From NCBI RefSeq assembly GCF_000812945.1, contig NZ_JSYM01000003.1:1-64000 (forward strand): a stretch of 64,000 nt of DNA, written 5' to 3'. Positions 1 through 6,819 of this stretch are shown here, one piece after another. The notes beneath the pieces were generated by a model. It was given only the letters and a program-made list of their open reading frames with translations, was not told the DNA's origin and searched no databases. The position numbers were made by a program, and so were the translations under genes. The stretch's first letter is position 1; every line of letters begins with the position of its first letter. The stretch is from Flavobacterium sp. AED (GTDB lineage Bacteria; Bacteroidota; Bacteroidia; Flavobacteriales; Flavobacteriaceae).

Positions 1-846
1 TCTCCAAATTTAGCTTACAATGTATTTTCCCCAGAGCGTACCTATAATACAACCGATGAAACTTATATTGGAGGTCTTTTTCTTAATGGACGATCTCCAA
101 ACCTAAAAGAACAGCTCATTCATCCCTTTATTGGTGCAGTAGAAATGAATAATGGCACTATTGCAAATGTAGTTTCCAAGATAAAAAATGCCTCTTACTT
201 TTCTGAAATAGAAAAAGAATACGGCGTAGCAAAGACTGACGAAGAATTAATGTCTTATGTTGCCGATGCTTTAGCCGTTTTTGAAACATCTAAAGAAGTG
301 AATTCATTTACCTCAAAATTTGATTATTTCAACAAGCAATTGATCAAATTTACGGATGATGAAAAGAAAGGATTAGCCGTTTTTCAAGGAAAAGGAAAAT
401 GTGCACAATGTCACATTTTAGAGCCAGACGAAAGAACAGGTAAAATTTTGTTTACTGATTTTAGTTATGACAATATAGGAGTGCCCAGAAACGAAAAAAA
501 TCCATTTTATAACCAATCAACAGCTGTAAATCCTGCGGGAGTAAACTTTATTGATTTAGGCATTGGTGGTGTCGTTTCACAACCCGAACACAATGGAAAA
601 TTTAGAGTTCCAACATTGCGAAACATTGCTATTTCGGCTCCCTATTTTCATAACGGATCGTTTAAGACCTTAAAAGAAGTCATTCATTTTTATAATGTTC
701 GCGATGTAAATCCTAGCGAATTTGCAGCTCCAGAAGTACTTGAAACCGTGAATAGAGATGAATTGGGCGATTTAAAAATGACAGCCGAAGAAGAAAGTCA
801 ACTAGAAGCATTTCTTAGAACACTAACCGATCATTACCGAAAATAA
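1..846 (+). CDS. Di-heme cytochrome c peroxidase family protein (MauG/CcpA-like), 5' end cut by window
   Basis: The frame is open from base 1, so the N-terminal heme domain lies outside the window. The visible 281 codons hold the C-terminal half of a bacterial di-heme peroxidase: a GGLFLNGR segment, then a heme-binding CAQCH about 90 residues after the first visible Met, then the family's PTLRN...APYFHNGS segment and a closing helix. Such periplasmic enzymes reduce hydrogen peroxide or oxidise other substrates with electrons from cytochromes. The stop lies 25 bp before a FecA-like receptor gene on the same strand, so the two are probably cotranscribed, which suggests a role linked to iron acquisition. 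That link is inference. An internal ATG at 145 is not a plausible start because conserved sequence runs upstream of it. Confidence 0.9.
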   Translation, partial: SPNLAYNVFSPERTYNTTDETYIGGLFLNGRSPNLKEQLIHPFIGAVEMNNGTIANVVSKIKNASYFSEIEKEYGVAKTDEELMSYVADALAVFETSKEVNSFTSKFDYFNKQLIKFTDDEKKGLAVFQGKGKCAQCHILEPDERTGKILFTDFSYDNIGVPRNEKNPFYNQSTAVNPAGVNFIDLGIGGVVSQPEHNGKFRVPTLRNIAISAPYFHNGSFKTLKEVIHFYNVRDVNPSEFAAPEVLETVNRDELGDLKMTAEEESQLEAFLRTLTDHYRK

Positions 847-871
847 TTTTTTATATATAAAAACCGTAACT

Positions 872-3304
872 ATGAATTTCAATAAAATAATACTTACTCT
901 TGTTGCTTTAGCTGGACTACAAACCATACAGGCACAAAAAAATACTAAAAATATCCTGAAAGAAGTTATTGTGAAAGGGTTCAAAACCGTAAATGGTGTA
1001 GGGCACATGACCGATAGTAAAGATGGAATCATTTATGCCGGCAAAAAAAATGAAATCATTCTTGTTGACAGTCTCGATGCCAATAAAGCCATCAATAATA
1101 CACGTCAAATACTGGGAAGAATCCCAGGATTGAATATTGTAGAAACTGAAAGTAGCGGATTTACAGCCAACGGAATTGCGACACGTGGGCTCAATCCTTC
1201 TCAAAGTATCGAAATGAACACAAGACAAAATGGCTATAACATCAGTGCTGATATTTATGGTTATAATGAATCCTATTATATTCCACCAATGGAAGCCGTA
1301 AGTCGTATCGAAATGGTCAGAGGTGCAGCATCGTTGCAATTTGGATCACAGTTTGGTGGTTTAGTCAATTATGTTACTAAAGATGTCCCAAAAAACAAAC
1401 CTTTTGAATTCATTACTTCACAAACTATAGGAAGTTATGGTTTGTATAATTCCTTCAATTCTGTAGGGGGTAATTATAAAAAAATAAGCTACTATGGCTT
1501 TATACAATACCGTAATATGGAAGGGTACAGACCCAACAGCCAGCAATCACAAATTTCTGGATTTGGAAAAATACAATACAATCATTCTGACAAATTAAAT
1601 TTTGGAGTTGAATATTCTTTACTTCGAAATAAAATAAAAATGCCGGGAGGATTGAAACCTTTTGAATTCATTACTTCACAAACTATAGGAAGTTATGGTT
1701 TGTATAATTCCTTCAATTCTGTTGGTGGGAATTATAAAAAAATAAGCTACTATGGCTTTTTACAATACCGTAATATGGAAGGATACAGACCCAACAGCCA
1801 GCAATCACAAGTTTCTGGATTTGGAAAAATACAATACAATCATTCCGACAAATTAAATTTTGGAGTTGAATATTCTTTACTTCGAAATAAAATAAAAATG
1901 CCGGGAGGATTAACCGATAGCTTATTCAATGCAAACCCAAAAACATCAACACGAGCAAGAAACTGGCTAAAAAGTCCATGGAATATCATAACGGCTTACG
2001 CCAATTATACTCCTTCGGAAAACAGCACTTTGAGCGTTAAGTCAACTTTTTTGTTTAGCAGCCGTTCTTTGGTTTGGAGAAATGAAGACGGTGGTGCTGC
2101 AGCTACTGATGACATTGATCTTACTACAAATGCTTTTGTTCCCAGAGAAGTGGGAATCGAAAAAATGAATAACAGTACCACCGAAATACGTTTTTCACAA
2201 AATTATTCTTTGGGGAATCAAAAATCAACTTTTGCAGGGGGTGTTCGTCAGAGCTATGCTTGGTTTAAGCGTCAAGGAGGTGGAGAAGGAACGACAAATA
2301 GCGATTTTGATTTATCAATTTCGGGAGATTGGGGATATGATTTGGATTTTAGCACCACAAATCTAGCTCCGTTTGTAGAAAACATTTTTAAAGTCTCCAA
2401 AAACTTTACTGTTACTCCTGGCTTTCGATTTGAATATTTAAGAAGTACTGCCAAAGGACATAAAGAAGTAGAAGGCGACATTCAAATTACAGATGAAGTT
2501 AGAAACAGAACTTTTGCATTAGCGGGGCTTGGATTGGAATTAAAACCTGGAAAAAACACTAGTATCTATGCCAATATTAGTCAAGCTTATCGCCCGATAG
2601 ATTACAGCCAATTAGAACCTTTTGGAATTAGCTCAAAAATTGACCCCAACCTAAAAGATTCAAAAGGATTTAACAGTGATTTAGGCTACAGGGGTACCAT
2701 TAGAAACTACCTGAATTTTGACATTGGTGGATTTTATATGGCATATAACAAACGTATTGGCGTGACTTTGGGGACAGACCCTGTCACTGGGGATTATTAT
2801 TCTGTTAGAAAAAATATTGCCAATAGTGTACACCAAGGTATCGAAAGTTATATCGAGTTTAATATTCTAAAATACTTCAATTCACAATCTAATTTTGGTT
2901 TAAGTATTTTTAATTCCTTTGCCTATGTAGATGCAAAATACACCACAGGAGAATTTAAAGGAAAAAGAGTCGAAGCCGCTGCTAAAACTATAAATCGTGT
3001 GGGTTTAATTTTTAGCACTAGTAAATTATCGACTACTTTACAGGTTAATTATGTTGGAGATGCTTACGGAGACGCTTCAAATGTAACGAGCAGCGAAGAT
3101 CCGGTTGCGGGTTATATTCCAGCTTACACTATTTTAGACTGGAGTGCTTCCTACAAATTGAAAAATTTCGCAATCAAGTTAGGTGCTAATAATTTAACTG
3201 ATAAATCATACTTTACCCGTAGAACAGATGAATATCCTGGTCCAGGAATAATCCCTGCGGTAGGAAGAAGTTTTTATTTAGGTTTTACTGCTAAATTTCA
3301 ATAA
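872..3304 (+). CDS. TonB-dependent outer membrane receptor, FecA-like, with internal tandem duplication
   Basis: This 810-residue protein starts with a signal peptide ending near QTIQAQ. A plug domain covers about residues 60-175, with an RGLNPS segment, IEMVRGAASLQFG and GGLVNYVTK, which is the FecA/ferric-dicitrate type pattern. The rest is a beta-barrel ending in an aromatic-rich strand (FYLGFTAKFQ). There is no N-terminal carboxypeptidase-like domain. Residues 176-261 are repeated almost exactly as residues 262-347, so the barrel carries an extra 86 residues. It follows the peroxidase gene by 25 bp and is followed by a strong hairpin terminator. The likely role is uptake of a ferric chelate energised by TonB; the ligand cannot be read from sequence. 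Confidence 0.9.
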   Translation: MNFNKIILTLVALAGLQTIQAQKNTKNILKEVIVKGFKTVNGVGHMTDSKDGIIYAGKKNEIILVDSLDANKAINNTRQILGRIPGLNIVETESSGFTANGIATRGLNPSQSIEMNTRQNGYNISADIYGYNESYYIPPMEAVSRIEMVRGAASLQFGSQFGGLVNYVTKDVPKNKPFEFITSQTIGSYGLYNSFNSVGGNYKKISYYGFIQYRNMEGYRPNSQQSQISGFGKIQYNHSDKLNFGVEYSLLRNKIKMPGGLKPFEFITSQTIGSYGLYNSFNSVGGNYKKISYYGFLQYRNMEGYRPNSQQSQVSGFGKIQYNHSDKLNFGVEYSLLRNKIKMPGGLTDSLFNANPKTSTRARNWLKSPWNIITAYANYTPSENSTLSVKSTFLFSSRSLVWRNEDGGAAATDDIDLTTNAFVPREVGIEKMNNSTTEIRFSQNYSLGNQKSTFAGGVRQSYAWFKRQGGGEGTTNSDFDLSISGDWGYDLDFSTTNLAPFVENIFKVSKNFTVTPGFRFEYLRSTAKGHKEVEGDIQITDEVRNRTFALAGLGLELKPGKNTSIYANISQAYRPIDYSQLEPFGISSKIDPNLKDSKGFNSDLGYRGTIRNYLNFDIGGFYMAYNKRIGVTLGTDPVTGDYYSVRKNIANSVHQGIESYIEFNILKYFNSQSNFGLSIFNSFAYVDAKYTTGEFKGKRVEAAAKTINRVGLIFSTSKLSTTLQVNYVGDAYGDASNVTSSEDPVAGYIPAYTILDWSASYKLKNFAIKLGANNLTDKSYFTRRTDEYPGPGIIPAVGRSFYLGFTAKFQ
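1397..1912 (+). repeat. In-frame 258-bp tandem duplication inside the receptor gene
   Basis: Copy 1 spans 1397-1654 and copy 2 spans 1655-1912. Both code for a segment beginning KPFEFITSQTIG and ending IKMPGGL. I count about eight base differences, giving two conservative residue changes (Ile to Leu, Ile to Val). The period is a multiple of three, so the frame is kept. The differences between copies argue against a simple assembly duplication, though they do not exclude a mixed-read artefact. Confidence 0.95.
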
Positions 3305-3333
3305 ATACTATTTATTTTTTATTTTCTAAAGAT

Positions 3334-3368
3334 AAAATTAGCTGACAAATTTGTCAGCTAATTTTTTT
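3334..3368 (+). terminator. Rho-independent terminator after the FecA-like receptor
   Basis: A perfect inverted repeat (AATTAGCTGACAAA / TTTGTCAGCTAATT) is followed by a run of seven T. It lies 30 bp after the receptor stop. Confidence 0.85.
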
Positions 3369-3422
3369 AGTATTCGTACAGAATAATCGTATAATAAAAT
3401 TATCAAATCGCATCTTTTCATT

Positions 3423-3455
3423 AAACACATTTCATTTTGAGATGTGTTTTTTTTT
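3423..3455 (+). terminator. Second terminator-like hairpin
   Basis: AAACACATTTC pairs with GAGATGTGTTT around a short loop and runs into a tract of nine or more T. It sits about 55 bp after the first terminator, so transcription from the peroxidase/receptor unit is stopped twice before the next promoter. The rest of this 349-bp gap is AT-rich with no gene. Confidence 0.6.
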
Positions 3456-3588
3456 GATAAAAAAACACACTCTACAAGATTTGGATTAATACCATCATTA
3501 CTTTTTGATTTTTAATTATTCATAAAAATCTAGCTATCAGCAATTTAAAATTTTGTTAATTTTTTATTAATATTTAGTCTAAATAAGT

Positions 3589-3619
3589 TTTGATAAACCA
3601 AAAGCGGGTTATATATTTG
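3589..3619 (+). promoter_or_regulatory. Bacteroidetes-type promoter of the siderophore receptor
   Basis: TTTG at 3589-3592 and TATATTTG at 3612-3619 are 19 bp apart and match the Bacteroidetes -33/-7 consensus (TTTG, TAnnTTTG) exactly. The receptor ATG lies 34 bp downstream of the -7 box. No obvious Fur box was recognised. Confidence 0.75.
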
Positions 3620-3653
3620 CATTGTTATTTTTAATTATTCCAAATAAACAATC

Positions 3654-5972
3654 ATGAAATATATTTTACTTCCTACATTAACCTTATTATTTAGCTTGAG
3701 TAGCTTTGCACAAGAGATAGCAAGCACGGCGGAAAACACCAATACATCAGAAACATTTGATACTGTTTCAGATACTATAAAACACAAAAAAGGAGGAGTA
3801 CTTAAAGAAGTTATTGTTACAGTTAATAAAGAGAAAAAGCCAGTATCTGCTTTAAGATCAGGTTTAAAACCAATGGATGTACCACAAAGTGTACAGGTTA
3901 TTGGTGCTGAAATTATTGAGCAACAACAAGCTATTCGTTTAAGTGATGTGATAAAAAATGCTAATGGTGTTTATGTAGGTTCCGCACGTGGTGGCGCTCA
4001 AGAGTCATTGTGGTCAAGAGGATATGACATGTCTGCCAACAATATGTTCAAAAATGGGTTTCGTTTTAATGCAGGTTCTATTCCAGAAGTATCTTCTTTA
4101 GAAAGAGTAGAGTTTCTAAAAGGAGGTTCAGCATTATTATTTGGAAACGTAACTCCTGGAGGAATCTTGAATTTAGTTACTAAAACCCCACAATTTACCC
4201 AAGGGGGTCAATTATCCATGCAAATGGGAAGCTATGCCTTTTACAAACCTGCGATTGATTTTTACGGACCAATAAATAAATCTATAGCTTATAGGTTTAA
4301 TGCTTCCTACGAAAATTCAGAAAGTTTTAGAGATTTTGTAAAAAATGACCGTATTTACATTAATCCATCGGTTTTGTTTAAAATTTCAGACAAAACACAA
4401 ATTACAGCACAAGGAGATTATTTAAGTGCTGATTGGACTCCTGATTTTGGTACAGGAATCTTTGGAAAAACCATATTAGACATTCCAAGTAATAAATATT
4501 TTGGTGCACTTTGGTCAACAGGAAACACTAAATCATCTAGTGCATCGATACTATTCAATCACGATTTTAACAACAACTGGAAATTAGGTTTCAATTCTTC
4601 TTTTCAATCGTACCACAGAACTCAAAAATCTACTGCACAGTTAAACACGATTGATGTCAATGGAAATTGGAAACGTGGTTTAACACAATCTGACGCTGCC
4701 GAAAAAATATTTGCAGATCAATTGAGTTTGCAAGGAACTTTCAAGACAGGAAGTATCAAGCACCAAATATTCACAGGAGTTGATTATGAAAATTCTTCCG
4801 CACCAAGTTATACGTATGGCTTTTATGCTACCCCAACAGGTACAACAGCTATCACTACCGAAAATACTGCTATAAATCTTTTTAATTACGATTATAGCAC
4901 ACAAAGTCTGAATGTGCCATACCCTACTAGAGCAACGCAACTAGCTACCACAGATACAGAACGTTTTGGTGTATATGCGCAAGATTTAATTTCGGTTAAC
5001 AATTACATCAAAGTTCTGGCAGGACTGCGTTGGTCATGGCAAGAAAGTGATGTTACAACCTCAAAAGAAGTAATCGAAAAAATTAATGGAGTTGACGCTA
5101 TTACAACTACTCTTGAAAATGCAGTCCCTACAACTGGAGTTAAAACTTTAAACAGAGCTTACTCTCCAAAAGCAGGATTGGTAATTCAACCTAATAAAGA
5201 TTTGTCTTTGTTTGCTAGTTACTCGAACTCGTTTACTCCTAATACAGGAACAACAGTAGATTTAAAACCATTAGATCCTTCTATCATAGACCAATATGAG
5301 GCCGGTATCAAAAAAGATTTCTGGAAAGGAATATTGAGTACCAATGTTACGGTATATCAAATCCAAAACAGCAATTTTGCTCAAACAGTTCAGTTTGGAG
5401 CAGATGGTATTTCGCCAAACGTAAACACCAATTTAAAAGAATTGGTTGGAGGAACAAAAGGAAAAGGAATTGAAGTAGATATTACTGCTAGACCAGCTTT
5501 AGGTTTGAACATCAATGCTGGATATAGCTTTAATGAAACCAAAATTTCAAAATCTTCAGGAACAAGCGGAAGCCTTGTAGTAGGGGATCTTTTAGCTAGA
5601 ACTCCAAAGCATACAGCTAATTTAAGTTTTTTCTACAAATTACCAAGCGGCGCATTGAAAGGACTAACTTTAGGAGCAATTGGAAGTTATATTGGCTACC
5701 GTACAGGAGGTTGGAACGACCGTTATGTATGGACAGAAAACAAACCAGTAACTACTCCAAAAACATATACTGTTACTATCGAAGACCGAGATATTCCATT
5801 ACAAGGTTATACTACCGTTGATGCTTCTGTAGGCTACGATTGGCAAAAAGTATCTATTTTGTGCAAAGTGTCTAACATTACTGATGAATTGAACTATACC
5901 GTTCACGAAAATTACAGTGTGAACCCAATTGCACCACGTCAAGTAATGGTAAGCTTAAAATACAAGCTATAG
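3654..5972 (+). CDS. TonB-dependent siderophore receptor (hydroxamate type, FhuA/FoxA-like)
   Basis: The 772-residue protein has a signal peptide ending SSFAQ, a TonB-box-like KEVIVTV near residue 52, and a plug at about 60-200 with VPQSVQVI, the RG(Y/F) pattern of siderophore receptors (WSRGYDMS), RVEFLKGGSALLFG and GGILNLVTK. The remainder is a 22-strand-type barrel with the C-terminal APRQ...VSLKYKL strand that is typical of ferrichrome/rhodotorulate-type receptors. It imports a ferric siderophore across the outer membrane using TonB energy. It has its own promoter and two terminators, so it is a single-gene unit. The siderophore itself cannot be assigned. Confidence 0.9.
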   Translation: MKYILLPTLTLLFSLSSFAQEIASTAENTNTSETFDTVSDTIKHKKGGVLKEVIVTVNKEKKPVSALRSGLKPMDVPQSVQVIGAEIIEQQQAIRLSDVIKNANGVYVGSARGGAQESLWSRGYDMSANNMFKNGFRFNAGSIPEVSSLERVEFLKGGSALLFGNVTPGGILNLVTKTPQFTQGGQLSMQMGSYAFYKPAIDFYGPINKSIAYRFNASYENSESFRDFVKNDRIYINPSVLFKISDKTQITAQGDYLSADWTPDFGTGIFGKTILDIPSNKYFGALWSTGNTKSSSASILFNHDFNNNWKLGFNSSFQSYHRTQKSTAQLNTIDVNGNWKRGLTQSDAAEKIFADQLSLQGTFKTGSIKHQIFTGVDYENSSAPSYTYGFYATPTGTTAITTENTAINLFNYDYSTQSLNVPYPTRATQLATTDTERFGVYAQDLISVNNYIKVLAGLRWSWQESDVTTSKEVIEKINGVDAITTTLENAVPTTGVKTLNRAYSPKAGLVIQPNKDLSLFASYSNSFTPNTGTTVDLKPLDPSIIDQYEAGIKKDFWKGILSTNVTVYQIQNSNFAQTVQFGADGISPNVNTNLKELVGGTKGKGIEVDITARPALGLNINAGYSFNETKISKSSGTSGSLVVGDLLARTPKHTANLSFFYKLPSGALKGLTLGAIGSYIGYRTGGWNDRYVWTENKPVTTPKTYTVTIEDRDIPLQGYTTVDASVGYDWQKVSILCKVSNITDELNYTVHENYSVNPIAPRQVMVSLKYKL

Positions 5973-5998
5973 TTTAAAAATTTTAGTTTCAATTTTTT

Positions 5999-6047
5999 AA
6001 AACTTTTTCTGTCTCTTTCATTTTTTTAAAAGCAGAAAAAGTTTTTT
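5999..6047 (+). terminator. Terminator-like inverted repeat after the siderophore receptor
   Basis: AAAACTTTTTCTG at 5999-6011 is complementary to CAGAAAAAGTTTT at 6033-6045, with a T run following. The loop is about 21 bases, so this is weaker than the next hairpin. Confidence 0.5.
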
Positions 6048-6082
6048 GATTCTGTTTTGTTAAAAAAAACAACTTACTATAA

Positions 6083-6112
6083 AAAAATCCGTGCTTTAGT
6101 CACGGATTTTTC
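6083..6112. terminator. Bidirectional terminator
   Basis: AAAAATCCGTG and CACGGATTTTT form an 11-bp stem with a 7-base loop and are flanked by A and T runs. It lies between the plus-strand receptor and the minus-strand hypothetical gene and could serve both. Confidence 0.85.
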
Positions 6113-6164
6113 ATTTATATCGAAAGATTTATTTATTAAAAAAACTGTAAAACTGTAAAATATC

Positions 6165-6542
6165 TTAATTGATTAGAATTCCGTTCTCTTCAAGTATTTC
6201 AAAAAGACTAACACTTAGATTTGGGTCATATTTCTCAATACCACTTTGATACCATTTTTCAATCATATTAATTTGATGCGAAGTATACCCATCAGCTTCA
6301 ATAGGTAAGCCAAGTAAGCCTGCAACAAGAAAATCTTCCAAAACTTTATCAGTAACGATACGTTTGGGAATTCCATTACTAATGTATCCGTTCATTCGCT
6401 CATAATCTGATCTTCCAGAATTAAATCCAGTAACAAAAGCTTCATTCTTTTTTACATTGTTGAATTGCTGAAATGGATTCAAACCAATTGAATATCCTTT
6501 AAGATAATCTTGTCTATAAGCAGGACTAAATATTTTCTTCAT
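6165..6542 (-). CDS. Hypothetical protein, 125 residues
   Basis: I do not recognise this family. The product has no signal peptide or membrane segment. It begins KKIFSPAYRQDYLKGY, has a central GFNSGRSDYERMNG segment and an acidic C-terminus (LFEILEENG). Codon composition and the clean ATG look like a real gene. It stands alone between a bidirectional terminator and a 277-bp gap. A -7-like box and a small palindrome lie just upstream (6577-6595). It is probably a soluble cytoplasmic protein; no function is proposed. Confidence 0.7.
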   Translation of the reverse strand: MKKIFSPAYRQDYLKGYSIGLNPFQQFNNVKKNEAFVTGFNSGRSDYERMNGYISNGIPKRIVTDKVLEDFLVAGLLGLPIEADGYTSHQINMIEKWYQSGIEKYDPNLSVSLFEILEENGILIN

Positions 6543-6576
6543 TTCTTTACTAATGTGGCATTTGACAATTATTTAC

Positions 6577-6611
6577 CAAACATATTAACAATATGTCAGT
6601 AAATACACAAA
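6577..6611 (-). promoter_or_regulatory. Possible promoter and palindrome upstream of the hypothetical gene
   Basis: On the minus strand TATGTTTG (6584-6577) matches the -7 consensus and TTTG (6611-6608) could be a -33 box, but the 23-bp spacing is longer than usual. CATATT-AAC-AATATG at 6581-6595 is a perfect small inverted repeat overlapping the -7 box and could be an operator. Confidence 0.35.
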
Positions 6612-6755
6612 AATCGTTTAAAGGAAGAAATACTCTTTAAATCACAATCGCGATGACGTTCGTCGATAAAATATTGTCCTGTAACTACCACAAAATTATT
6701 GGTTTTGACAAGCAAATTATTCATGACAAAAAACAAACTATTTATTTTTTTAATA

Positions 6756-6792
6756 AAAAAACCCAATTCTAAAATTTCAGAATTGGGTTTTT
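6756..6792 (-). terminator. Terminator of valS
   Basis: AAACCCAATTCT pairs with AGAATTGGGTTT around a short loop. On the minus strand it ends in a T run, and it lies about 30 bp after the valS stop. Confidence 0.85.
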
Positions 6793-6819
6793 AAATTTTA
6801 TAAATGGACTAATTAATCC

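Noticed and set aside
917..1339. 140-codon open frame antisense to the FecA-like receptor gene
   Set aside because: It is a shadow of the receptor's coding frame, has no leader features, and its residue composition is not protein-like. Other long antisense frames over valS, secDF, the TPR gene and the fusion gene were rejected for the same reason.
1397..1912. The receptor duplication as a simple assembly error
   Set aside because: The copies differ at about eight positions, which a plain collapse or duplication of reads would not produce; a mixed-haplotype artefact stays possible, so the item is kept as a finding with a check.
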